Assembly (NCBI GenBank): GCA_035713725.1
Contig: DASTMZ010000200.1
Coordinates: 1 to 64,000, forward strand
From: DASQPR01 sp035713725
Lineage (GTDB): Bacteria > Actinomycetota > Actinomycetes > Mycobacteriales > Micromonosporaceae
DNA: 64,000 nt
Reading direction: 5' to 3'
Shown: piece after piece, positions 16,219 to 24,293 of the stretch
Layout: each line of letters opens with the position of its first letter
How positions within the stretch are numbered: position 1 is the first letter of the stretch
Notes under the pieces: model-generated
What the model saw: only the letters and a program-made list of their open reading frames with translations
Databases searched by the model: none
Told to the model about the DNA's origin: nothing
Translations under genes and position numbers: made by a program

Positions 16219-16285
16219 CGAGTGGAGCCTGATAGCTGTCTCAGGCCGGATCTTGGGCCGTTTGCCAGCCATAGCGCTCCACTCG
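16219..16285. repeat. 67-bp inverted-repeat element downstream of yebC
   Basis: Outer arms CGAGTGGAGC and GCTCCACTCG pair perfectly. Inside, TGATAGCTGT faces CAGCCATAGC and GGCC-GGATCTT-GGGCC, so a long cruciform can form. The core ATAGCTGT also occurs in the terminator at 7081-7124. It may serve as the yebC terminator or be a REP-like unit. Confidence 0.5.
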
Positions 16286-16371
16286 TGGAGATCATGGCGC
16301 CGCGGGACGCGCCCCGGCGGGTGCCGGCGAGAGCGCCGGAAACAATGTCGCCCAGCTCACAGATATTTCGT

Positions 16372-16388
16372 TACGGAACAGTTCCGTA
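16372..16388. promoter_or_regulatory. 17-bp dyad operator candidate (TetR)
   Basis: TACGGAACAGTTCCGTA is a perfect 7-3-7 palindrome 85 bp before the exporter gene whose operon includes a TetR repressor. TetR dimers bind sites of this size; the pairing is inferred. Confidence 0.6.
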
Positions 16389-16433
16389 TCAGATTCATCG
16401 CGAGTAACGTTGCCGGCAATACGAGTCATATGC

Positions 16434-16456
16434 GTATCGATTCAAGACCGTATCGA
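16434..16456 (+). repeat. Direct repeat GTATCGA x2
   Basis: GTATCGA at 16434-16440 and 16450-16456, 16 bp apart, lies just before the MFS start codon. It could be a second regulator-binding site. Confidence 0.35.
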
Positions 16457-16472
16457 AACGTGAGGAACCCGC

Positions 16473-18149
16473 ATGTCGGTCACGTCAACATCGTCAGCCG
16501 CGTCAGCGCCGACGCCTCTTGCCTCATCTGGTCACCCGCGTCGATGGACGATCCTCGGCGTCCTGGTGGTCAGCCTGCTCGTCGTCGTCCTCGACAACAC
16601 CGTGCTCAACGTGGCACTGCGTACCATCGCCGATCCGGTACGAGGCCTCGGCGCCAGCCAGAGCGACCTCGAGTGGGCGATCAACTCGTACACATTGGTT
16701 TTCGCCGGACTGCTGTTCACCTGGGGCGTGCTCGGTGACCGGGTCGGTCGTCGGCGCATGCTGCTGGCCGGACTCGTCATGTTCGGCCTCGCCTCGCTGG
16801 CGTCCGCGTACGCGCAGAACTCCGGCCAGCTGATCGGCGCGCGCGCGCTGATGGGCATCGGCGGTGCTGCCGTGCTGCCCGCGACGCTCTCGATCATCTC
16901 GAACGTCTTCGATCCGCGCGAACGCGGCAAGGCGATCGGTGTCTGGGCCGGCTCGGTCGGCCTCGGAGTGGCGATCGGTCCGGTCGTCGGCGGCGCGCTG
17001 CTCGAGCACTTCTGGTGGGGCTCCGTCTTCTTGATCAACGTACCCATCGTGGTGATCGGCGTGATCGCGATCGCGATGATCGTGCCGGAGTCGCGCGACC
17101 CGAAGCCGGGCCGGCTCGACCTGGTCGGCGTCGGGCTGTCGATCGTCGGCCTGATCGGTCTCGTCTACGGCATCATCGCGGGCGGCGATCACGGGTTCGG
17201 CGACGTACGGTCATGGGCCTCGCTCGCCGGTGGTGTCGCAGTACTCATCGGCTTCATCTGGTGGGAGCGCTCGATCACCTACCCGTCGCTGGACGTACGC
17301 CTGTTCCGCGACCCACGCTTCGCCGCTGCCACCGGTGCGGTTGCGACGGTGTTCTTCGCCGCCATGGGGACGCTGTTCTTCATGTCGTTCTACCTGCAGC
17401 TGGTGCGCGGCTACTCGCCACTGGAGACGGGTCTGCTCTTCACTCCGTTCGCGGTGGCACAGCTCGTGTTCGCACCGCGGAGCGCGGCGATGGTCCGCAG
17501 GTTCGGGCCGAAGGCAGTCTGCGCCGTCGGCCTTTCCCTGGTCGCCATCGCGCTGGTCGGTCTCGCGACGCTCAACGAGAGCACGCCGGTGTGGCTGCTC
17601 GGCGCGTACTTCTTCGTACAGGGCGTCGGCATGGCGAACGTGATGCCGCCGGTGACCGAGTCGATCATGGCGTCATTGCCGCGCGAGAAGGCCGGCGTCG
17701 GCTCGGCGGTCAGCAACACTGTCCGCCAGGTCTCCGGCGCGCTCGGCGTCGCGGTGCTCGGTTCCGTGCTATCCGCCGTCTACCGCTCGCGAATCGGCGA
17801 GCACCTCGGCGGGCTGCCGGTCGCGGAGCGCGCTGCCGCCGGCAACTCGATCTCCGCGACGTACGGCAGTGCCGCCGACCTCGCCGCGCATGGCCAATCC
17901 GGCGTCGCGGGCGCGCTCACACGGGCCGGTGACAGCGCTTTCGTCGGTGCGATGCATTGGGCGGCGTGGGGCTCCGTTGTGATCGCGTTGCTCGGCGTCG
18001 CGATCGTGGCTCGCTGGCTGCCGGCGCGCTCGGCGCCGCTTGCGGTGGCCACCGGGCCGGCGACGACCGGGTCGTCCAACGCCGCCGACGACCTCGACCG
18101 GGAGGCGGCCGACCTCGCCGACACGGCCGAGGAGCTAGCCGAGGTCTGA
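16473..18149 (+). CDS. MFS drug:proton antiporter, DHA2 (QacA-like)
   Basis: 558 residues; ATG with GAGGA upstream. TM1 carries the DHA2 motif D1-like LDNTVLNVALRTI; motif A is GVLGDRVGRRRML; motif C-like 'GVAIGPVVGGALLEHFWW' follows. About 14 TM segments end near residue 520, with a Ser/Asp-rich tail. It probably exports cationic compounds. A TetR regulator follows 14 bases later, and an operator-like dyad lies upstream. The operon interrupts the conserved yebC-ruvC spacing. Confidence 0.9.
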   Translation: MSVTSTSSAASAPTPLASSGHPRRWTILGVLVVSLLVVVLDNTVLNVALRTIADPVRGLGASQSDLEWAINSYTLVFAGLLFTWGVLGDRVGRRRMLLAGLVMFGLASLASAYAQNSGQLIGARALMGIGGAAVLPATLSIISNVFDPRERGKAIGVWAGSVGLGVAIGPVVGGALLEHFWWGSVFLINVPIVVIGVIAIAMIVPESRDPKPGRLDLVGVGLSIVGLIGLVYGIIAGGDHGFGDVRSWASLAGGVAVLIGFIWWERSITYPSLDVRLFRDPRFAAATGAVATVFFAAMGTLFFMSFYLQLVRGYSPLETGLLFTPFAVAQLVFAPRSAAMVRRFGPKAVCAVGLSLVAIALVGLATLNESTPVWLLGAYFFVQGVGMANVMPPVTESIMASLPREKAGVGSAVSNTVRQVSGALGVAVLGSVLSAVYRSRIGEHLGGLPVAERAAAGNSISATYGSAADLAAHGQSGVAGALTRAGDSAFVGAMHWAAWGSVVIALLGVAIVARWLPARSAPLAVATGPATTGSSNAADDLDREAADLADTAEELAEV

Positions 18150-18163
18150 GTGCAACGGGCACA

Positions 18164-18922
18164 ATGGTGACGATGATGTCAACCGATTTCCACGCTTCCG
18201 GCGCCGAAGCCACCGGCGCCGGAAGCGGCGTGCCCGCGCGCGGTGGGCGCGGCGTGGAAAGCGGGAACGTAGCGACGCCGGCTGATGCCGCGACGCGCGA
18301 CGACACGGCCACCCGCGAGGACACGGCCACCCGCGAAGAAGAGGCGCGTCGAGCGCCCGGCCGGCCGCGCAGCCCGCGCGCCGACGAGGCGATCATCGAG
18401 GCGGTCCTGGACCTGATGGCCGAGGGTACGTCGGTTGAGGCGCTGTCCATCGAGGCGGTCGCCGCCCGCGCCGGCGTCGGCAAGGCAACCATCTACCGCC
18501 GGTGGCCGAACAAGGAGACGCTCGTCGTCGACGCGCTCGGCGCCCTCAAGGGACCGCTTCCGGAGTTGGCCGGCGAGTCTATTCGCGAGGACCTGCTCAC
18601 CATGCTTCGGTCGACGACCAAGGCGCGCGAATCCCGTGCCGGCCGCATCATGCCGTGCCTGATCCCCGAGCTGCAGCGCAATCCCGAGCTGCAGCGCCAA
18701 TACCGGCGCATCGTCGAGCCGCGGCGTGAGCGGATGCGCGAGGTGCTGCGGCGCGGTGTCGCGAGCGGCGAATTGCGCGCCGACCTCGACATTGACGTCA
18801 CGGCGGCGCTGCTCAACGCGCCGATGGTCGTGCAGGCCGTGCTGAACTGGAATCCCGATCTCGACACGTCGAAGCTGCCCGAGCAGATCGTCGACGCGCT
18901 GCTGCCGAGCATGCTCGCCTGA
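18164..18922 (+). CDS. TetR family transcriptional regulator
   Basis: 252 residues from ATG 18164 (ATG 18173 is possible; neither has a strong RBS). An unusual ~60-residue low-complexity N-terminal extension contains the repeat DTATREDTATREE. The HTH follows: 'RSPRADEAIIEAVLDLMAEG', then 'LSIEAVAARAGVGKATIYRR' and WPNKETLV. The C-terminal ligand domain belongs to the TetR_C 'PELQRNPELQRQYRRIVEPR' type. It is co-transcribed with the MFS exporter and likely represses it through the 16372 dyad. Confidence 0.88.
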   Translation: MVTMMSTDFHASGAEATGAGSGVPARGGRGVESGNVATPADAATRDDTATREDTATREEEARRAPGRPRSPRADEAIIEAVLDLMAEGTSVEALSIEAVAARAGVGKATIYRRWPNKETLVVDALGALKGPLPELAGESIREDLLTMLRSTTKARESRAGRIMPCLIPELQRNPELQRQYRRIVEPRRERMREVLRRGVASGELRADLDIDVTAALLNAPMVVQAVLNWNPDLDTSKLPEQIVDALLPSMLA

Positions 18923-18962
18923 CGCCTCGCGGGCACGTTGCGGTCCGCGACACTCGGCGTCG

Positions 18963-19292
18963 CTAACCCCGAGACTGGTACGCCGGCGCGAACACCACGA
19001 GCAACGCGAGATCCTCGGTGATGTCCACGAACCGGTGCTCCTCGCCGGCCGGTACGAACAGGACGTCGCCCGCGAGCACGTCGACCGACCCGTCTGGGGT
19101 GACGAGCCGGGCGCGGCCAGCGGTCACCACATAGATCTCGTCCTCGGTGTGCGGTGTCTGGTCGTCCACGCCACCGGCCGGGATCGAATACGTGCCGATC
19201 GACAGGTCCGGGACAACCAGGTGTTGTGTGAAGTCGGTCGCCTCGCCCTGTGTAGGCGTCTGGAACCGACCGGATCCGGCGAGTTTGCGCAT
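18963..19292 (-). CDS. Small cupin-domain protein
   Basis: 109 residues. A single cupin barrel has the metal-ligand motifs 'TPHTEDEIYVV..G' (His, Glu) and 'GDVLFVPAGEEHRFVDI' (the late His). It may be a metal-dependent dioxygenase or sugar-binding protein; the substrate cannot be told. It is convergent with the TetR gene, and its start faces ruvC. Confidence 0.8.
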   Translation of the reverse strand: MRKLAGSGRFQTPTQGEATDFTQHLVVPDLSIGTYSIPAGGVDDQTPHTEDEIYVVTAGRARLVTPDGSVDVLAGDVLFVPAGEEHRFVDITEDLALLVVFAPAYQSRG

Positions 19293-19418
19293 GCCGTCCG
19301 ACGCTAGCGTGCCGCGCGTGTCGTGTGGTGGCCGTGCGACGCCCGTACGGTAACGTGTCGAACACACGTACGGCGACCGGATAGGTTGCGAGGCGTACGG
19401 GTGCCAGGGAGGGCAGAC

Positions 19419-19949
19419 GTGCGAGTGCTCGGAGTCGATCCCGGCCTCACGCGATGCGGTGTCGGTGTCGTCGACGGCGAGCCCGGGCGGCCGTGCACAC
19501 TCGTCGCCTATTACGTGGTGCACAGCGACCCGGCCGACGAACTCGCCGACCGGCTTTTGCACCTCGATCGCAATCTCGCAGACCTCATCGCGCGGCATGA
19601 GCCCGACACGGTTGCCGTGGAGCGGGTGTTCAGCCAGCACAACGTACGCACCGTGATGGGCACCGCCCAGGCGGGCGCGATCGCGGTGCTGGCCGCCGCG
19701 AAGACCGGCCGGCCGGTGCAGATGTATACGCCCAGCGAGGTCAAGGCCGCCGTGACCGGCTCGGGTCAAGCCGACAAGGCCCAGGTCGCCGCGATGGTCA
19801 CCCGGCTTCTCCGGCTCGCCGCCCGACCGAGCCCGGCGGATGCGGCCGACGCACTCGCGCTCGCGATCTGCCACGTGTGGCGCGGCGGCACGCGCGCGAA
19901 GATCGCCGCGGCCGCAGCGCGCAGTGCGGACTTGAGGAGGAACGCATGA
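19419..19949 (+). CDS. ruvC: Crossover junction endodeoxyribonuclease RuvC
   Basis: 176 residues, GTG 19419 with GGAGGGCAGA upstream. It resolves Holliday junctions by symmetric nicks. Catalytic acidic residues are visible: Asp in VLGVDPGLTRCG (residue 7), Glu in VAVERVFSQHN, and the Asp pair in DAADALALAICH. It overlaps ruvA by 4 bases, forming ruvCAB. Confidence 0.96.
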   Translation: MRVLGVDPGLTRCGVGVVDGEPGRPCTLVAYYVVHSDPADELADRLLHLDRNLADLIARHEPDTVAVERVFSQHNVRTVMGTAQAGAIAVLAAAKTGRPVQMYTPSEVKAAVTGSGQADKAQVAAMVTRLLRLAARPSPADAADALALAICHVWRGGTRAKIAAAAARSADLRRNA

Positions 19950-20587
19950 TCGCCAGTGTCGCGGGACGCGTCGCCGCCGTCGCGCCGGACGGAGCGGTGA
20001 TCGAGGTCGGCGGCGTCGGCTTCGCCGTACAGTGCACGCCGAACACGCTCGCCGGGCTCCGCGTCGGATCCACCGCGCGACTCGCCACGAGCCTGATCGT
20101 GCGCGAGGATTCGCTGACGCTCTACGGCTTCGCCGACGACGACGAGAAGCAACTCTTCGAGATGCTGCAGACCGTCTCGGGCGTCGGGCCGCGCGTCGCG
20201 CAGGCGGTGCTCGCGGTGCACCACCCCGACGCGGTACGCAAGGCCATCGCGAACGCGGACACTGCGGTCCTGGTTCGCGTTCCCGGCATCGGGCGCAAGG
20301 GCGCCGAGCGCCTCATCCTTGAGCTTCGCGACAAGATCGGCTCGGTGCCGTTGCTAGCCGACGGCGTGCCGGCCGTCCGAGGCGGGCGCCAGGCCTGGCA
20401 TGACCAGGTCCATCAGGCGCTGGTCGGACTCGGCTGGAGTGCGACACAGGCGGAGATCGCGGTGGCCGCGGTCGCGGAGCAGGTCGACGGCGAGATGGCG
20501 ACGGGTGGCCCGCTCCCATCCGTACCAGCGCTGTTGAAGATGGCGATCCGCGTGGCCGGCGCGGCCCACGATGGGCGGGTGCGGTGA
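19946..20587 (+). CDS. ruvA: Holliday junction branch migration protein RuvA
   Basis: 213 residues; GAGGAGG upstream. An N-terminal OB fold (MIASVAGRVAAVAPDGAVIE) is followed by two helix-hairpin-helix motifs, VSGVGPRVAQAVLA and VPGIGRKGAERLILEL, and a C-terminal UBA-like domain that contacts RuvB. Tetramers hold the junction open while RuvB pumps DNA. It overlaps ruvC and ruvB by four bases each. Confidence 0.96.
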   Translation: MIASVAGRVAAVAPDGAVIEVGGVGFAVQCTPNTLAGLRVGSTARLATSLIVREDSLTLYGFADDDEKQLFEMLQTVSGVGPRVAQAVLAVHHPDAVRKAIANADTAVLVRVPGIGRKGAERLILELRDKIGSVPLLADGVPAVRGGRQAWHDQVHQALVGLGWSATQAEIAVAAVAEQVDGEMATGGPLPSVPALLKMAIRVAGAAHDGRVR

Positions 20588-21642
20588 CCGACGGCCACGG
20601 TCTCGTGTCGGCGTTCGCGGAAGCCGGCGACGTCGATGCCGAGGCAAGCGTCCGGCCCCGGCGGCTCGCCGAATTCATCGCGCAATACCGCGTCCGCGAG
20701 CAGCTTGACCTGCTGCTGCAGAGCGCTATGCGCCGCGGCGTGCCGCCCGACCACATCCTGCTGTCCGGCGCGCCCGGGCTCGGCAAGACCACGCTCGCCA
20801 TGATCGTCGCCGCGGAGCTCGGCGCTGGGCTGCGCATCACGAGCGGACCGGCGATTGAGCGGTCCGGCGACCTGGCTGCGGTGCTCACCAGCCTGTCGGC
20901 CGGGGACGTGCTGTTCATCGACGAGATCCACCGCATTGCGCGGCCGGCCGAGGAGCTGCTCTACAGCGCGATGGAGGACTTCCGCGTCGACGTGATCGTC
21001 GGCAAGGGCCCTGGCGCCACCGCGATCCCGCTGGACGTCGAGCCGTTCACCCTCGTCGGCGCCACGACGCGGTCCGGTCTGCTGACCGGTCCAATGCGGG
21101 ACCGCTTCGGTTTCGTCGGCCATCTGGACTTCTACGAGGCCGCTGACCTGGTCAAACTCATCCACCGTTCGGCCGGAATCCTTGGCGTGCCGGTGACGCC
21201 GGACGGCGCGACGGAGATCGCCGGTAGGTCGCGCGGCACGCCTCGGATCGCGAACCGCCTGCTGCGGCGGGTACGAGATTTCGCCGAGGTACGAGGGGAC
21301 GGCGTGGTCACGCTGGCCGCCGCGAAGTCGGCGCTCCAGGTGTACGACGTCGACGAGATCGGGCTGGACCGGCTCGACAAGGCAGTGCTGCGGGCGCTCG
21401 TCACGTCGTTCGGCGGCGGACCGGTGGGTTTGTCGACACTCGCGGTGGCCGTGGGTGAGCAGCCCGACACCGTGGAGGAGGTGTGCGAGCCATATCTGGT
21501 CCGGGCCGGGCTGCTCGCGCGGACCCCCCGTGGCCGGGTCGCGACCGCGGGCGCCTGGCGTCATCTGGGCCTTCGGCCACCAAATGCTACTTTTGGTAAC
21601 GGTGCCGAATCGGCGCCCGACCTGTTCGACCAGCAGCCCTAG
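20584..21642 (+). CDS. ruvB: Holliday junction branch migration ATPase RuvB
   Basis: 352 residues from GTG. Walker A is GAPGLGKTTLAM, Walker B LFIDEIHR, sensor I VGATTRSGLLTGPMRDRFG with the Arg finger, and a C-terminal winged helix includes 'EPYLVRAGLLARTPRGRVAT'. It is a hexameric motor that drives branch migration with RuvA. It is the last gene of ruvCAB; a weak hairpin (21665-21678) lies after the stop. Confidence 0.97.
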   Translation: MTDGHGLVSAFAEAGDVDAEASVRPRRLAEFIAQYRVREQLDLLLQSAMRRGVPPDHILLSGAPGLGKTTLAMIVAAELGAGLRITSGPAIERSGDLAAVLTSLSAGDVLFIDEIHRIARPAEELLYSAMEDFRVDVIVGKGPGATAIPLDVEPFTLVGATTRSGLLTGPMRDRFGFVGHLDFYEAADLVKLIHRSAGILGVPVTPDGATEIAGRSRGTPRIANRLLRRVRDFAEVRGDGVVTLAAAKSALQVYDVDEIGLDRLDKAVLRALVTSFGGGPVGLSTLAVAVGEQPDTVEEVCEPYLVRAGLLARTPRGRVATAGAWRHLGLRPPNATFGNGAESAPDLFDQQP

Positions 21643-21717
21643 CTGCCGGGTCTCTTGGTCGTCGGGCTCGGGCGAGCCGGACGCTGCGTGATGACGAACG
21701 TAACCCTTCCGTGATCT

Positions 21718-21755
21718 ACGCCGCTTTCGGCGTTGCGCGTCCCACCGACTAGACT
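21718..21755 (+). promoter_or_regulatory. Hairpin and -10-like box upstream of yajC
   Basis: ACGCCG-CTTT-CGGCGT (21718-21733) forms a 6-bp hairpin, and TAGACT (21750-21755) is a plausible -10 box. This suggests that the yajC-secDF operon has its own promoter rather than depending on ruvCAB. Confidence 0.4.
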
Positions 21756-21835
21756 CGCCGCGGTCCGGACTGGACGTACGTCGGCTCTTCGGGCATTGCA
21801 CGCGATGCCCCGGAGTCCCTCAGGAAGGCACGATT

Positions 21836-22330
21836 GTGTATTTGGCGGCTGGTAACTCCGGTAGCAGCTCGTTGACCTCACTGCTGCTGATCGTCGCGAT
21901 CATCTTGGTCTTCTACTTCATCCTGTACCGGCCGATGAAGCGCCGCCAGCAGACCGCGCAGCAGCAGCAGCGGGACATGCGGTCGAACCTCGGCGAGGGC
22001 GACAAGATCGTCACGATCGGTGGACTCTTCGGCACGGTCGTGTCGACGGACGACGAATCGGTCACCTTGGAGATCTCACCAGGCGTGACGGCGCGCTATG
22101 ACCGCAACGCGATCGCACGGATCCTTCCGGAGCCCGTTGAGACGCCTCACACATACGAGGACGACGATGACGTCGTCGACGGTGCCGATCTGGACTACGG
22201 GACCGACACGGCGCACAGTGACGCCGCCGCCGAGGACGTGCCCACCGAGGACGCTTCGCAGGGTGCCACGCCCGACGCGTCCGACGACGAGGAGGCGACG
22301 CCGAAGCGGACCACTGGCCAGTCGGACTGA
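21836..22330 (+). CDS. yajC: Preprotein translocase accessory subunit YajC
   Basis: 164 residues, GTG with AGGAAGG upstream. It has one TM helix (TSLLLIVAIILVFYFILY, ~14-31), the conserved RPMKRRQQ after it, and the core 'GDKIVTIGGLFGTVVSTDDE'. The ~60-residue C-terminal tail is strongly acidic (DDDDVVDGADLDYG). It belongs to the SecDF-YajC complex that assists protein export. It is followed by secD. Confidence 0.95.
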   Translation: MYLAAGNSGSSSLTSLLLIVAIILVFYFILYRPMKRRQQTAQQQQRDMRSNLGEGDKIVTIGGLFGTVVSTDDESVTLEISPGVTARYDRNAIARILPEPVETPHTYEDDDDVVDGADLDYGTDTAHSDAAAEDVPTEDASQGATPDASDDEEATPKRTTGQSD

Positions 22331-22402
22331 CGCCCCGGGGCCGACTTGCCATGACCACATCGACAGCGACCTGACCACCCCGAAGAGACGGAAGAACCCG
22401 CC

Positions 22403-24292
22403 GTGGCCGCACCCGCCGGACTGTTCAAGGCGCGCCCGTATTTCCTCGTACTGGCAGCCCTCATCGCCCTGCTCTATGCGCTCGTGTTCCTGGCCCCGAA
22501 CCACCGCCCGGCCCCGAAGCTCGGGCTCGATCTGGTCGGTGGCACCAGCGTCACGATGAAGGCGCAGACGCTCAACCACAAAAAGCCGGACGCCGCCGAC
22601 CTCAACGTGGCGCGCGACATCATCGCCCAGCGCGTGAACTCGACCGGCGTGAGTGAGGCCGAGGTGTTCACGCAGGGCGGCACCGACATCGTGGTGAACG
22701 TCGCCGGCCAGAACGAGGCGGACAAGCTCCAGGCGCTACTCGTACCAGCGAAGCTCGAGTTCCGCGCGGTGCTGAACTCCGGACAGGACCTGCCGCAGGG
22801 CTCGGCGCTGCCGTCGTCCGCGCCATCGGCGCCGCCCAGCGCGGCGCCATCCGGCACCGCGACGCCGGGCGCCTCGGCCTCGCCGAACGGCGACGCGGCG
22901 CTTGCGCCGGTGCCACAGAAGGCCGCGCCGAGTGCGAACCCGACACCGGCACCGTCGGCGAGCCCGAGCACACCGCCATCGCCGTCACCGAGCGGCTCGC
23001 CGGCACCCGCGCCGACGGTGTCCGGACAGCCGACCCTGGCGCAGGTCGAAAACATCGTCGGGCTTGACGCGTTCAAGGAGGCCCAGGCGCTGTCGCAGGC
23101 ACCGACCGACCCGTCGGTCATCGCGTCGCTTGCGCCGTTCTACAAGCTCACTTCCGACCAGGTCGCAGTGCTGCCGCCGACCATGCAGTTCTTCGTGCCG
23201 ACGATCACCTGCAAGCAGCTCAACGGGCGCAACCCGCAATACATGACCGCCGACCAGTTCCTCAACCAGCAGGTCGTCGCGTGCGACAGCCTCGACCAGC
23301 ACACGAAATATCTGCTCGACGCCGCGAAGGTGCAGGGCACCGACGTGTCGTCGGCGTCGGCGAACTACGACCCGACCAACTACGCGTCGACGGGCGGCTG
23401 GATCGTCAATCTTTCGTTCACCGGTTCGGGCCAGACCAAGTGGTCCAACCTGACCCAGGCCGAGATCAACAACCAAGTGGCGATCGTGCTCGACAACCAG
23501 GTGGTGTCCGCTCCGACGATTCAGAGCGTCATCAACGGTCCGGCGGTGATCAGCGGGACCGGCATCACCGCCGACGTGGCGCACACGCTGGCCACCCAGC
23601 TCAAGTACGGCGCACTGCCGCTCGGCTTCGTCCAGCAGCAGGCACAGAACGTGTCCGCGACGCTTGGCCTGCAGCAGCTCAAGTACGGCCTGCTTGCCGG
23701 CGCGATCGGGCTGATCCTGGTGGTGGCGTACTGCCTGCTCTACTACCGCGCGCTCGGCCTGGTCGTGATCGCGAGTCTGCTGGTGTCCGGCTCCATCGTG
23801 TTCGCGTCGCTCGTCTTGCTGGGCCGTTCGATCGGCTTCACGCTGAGCCTTGCCGGCATCGCCGGTTTCATCGTCGCCATCGGCATCACCGCCGACTCGT
23901 TCGTGGTCTTCTTCGAACGTCTGAAAGACGAGGTGAAGGACGGCAAGACCGTGCGCAGCGCGGTGCCGCGCGCCTGGGTGCGCGCACGGCGCACGATCCT
24001 GTCCGCGGACGCGGTGTCGTTCATCGCCGCCGTCGTGCTCTATGCGCTCGCGAGCGACCAGGTTCGCGGGTTTGCCTTCACCCTCGGCCTGTCCACGATC
24101 ATCGACCTCATCACCGTCTTCTTGTTCACCCATCCGCTGGTGCACGTCCTGGCCGGTTCCCGGACGTTCACGTCGCCGCGCGTGTCCGGACTCGGTGGGC
24201 TACGGCAGCGACCGGCGGCCGACGGCCCGCGGGCGCCGGGTGACGGCCCGCGGGCGGCCCGTGTCGGCTCGATGCGTACGAAGGAGTCCTGA
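22403..24292 (+). CDS. secD: Protein translocase subunit SecD
   Basis: 629 residues from GTG. TM1 is followed by the conserved KLGLDLVGGTSVTMKA. The large periplasmic P1 region holds a long Ala/Pro/Ser linker (~residues 130-210), an insertion seen in several actinobacteria. The C-terminal five-TM core carries 'SLAGIAGFIVAIGITADSFV' with the conserved Asp of the proton path, then FFERLKDEVKDG. It uses the proton gradient to pull exported chains outward. secF starts one base after its stop. Confidence 0.96.
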   Translation: MAAPAGLFKARPYFLVLAALIALLYALVFLAPNHRPAPKLGLDLVGGTSVTMKAQTLNHKKPDAADLNVARDIIAQRVNSTGVSEAEVFTQGGTDIVVNVAGQNEADKLQALLVPAKLEFRAVLNSGQDLPQGSALPSSAPSAPPSAAPSGTATPGASASPNGDAALAPVPQKAAPSANPTPAPSASPSTPPSPSPSGSPAPAPTVSGQPTLAQVENIVGLDAFKEAQALSQAPTDPSVIASLAPFYKLTSDQVAVLPPTMQFFVPTITCKQLNGRNPQYMTADQFLNQQVVACDSLDQHTKYLLDAAKVQGTDVSSASANYDPTNYASTGGWIVNLSFTGSGQTKWSNLTQAEINNQVAIVLDNQVVSAPTIQSVINGPAVISGTGITADVAHTLATQLKYGALPLGFVQQQAQNVSATLGLQQLKYGLLAGAIGLILVVAYCLLYYRALGLVVIASLLVSGSIVFASLVLLGRSIGFTLSLAGIAGFIVAIGITADSFVVFFERLKDEVKDGKTVRSAVPRAWVRARRTILSADAVSFIAAVVLYALASDQVRGFAFTLGLSTIIDLITVFLFTHPLVHVLAGSRTFTSPRVSGLGGLRQRPAADGPRAPGDGPRAARVGSMRTKES

Positions 24293-24293
24293 C

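Larger units (their letters stand above)
16154..16472. other. Intergenic region with inverted repeats and operator-like sites
   Basis: No gene is evident. It holds a 67-bp inverted-repeat element (16219-16285), a 17-bp dyad (16372-16388) and a directly repeated heptamer (16434-16456), listed separately. The last 110 bases are clearly more AT-rich than the surroundings and form the control region of the MFS/TetR operon. Confidence 0.6.
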
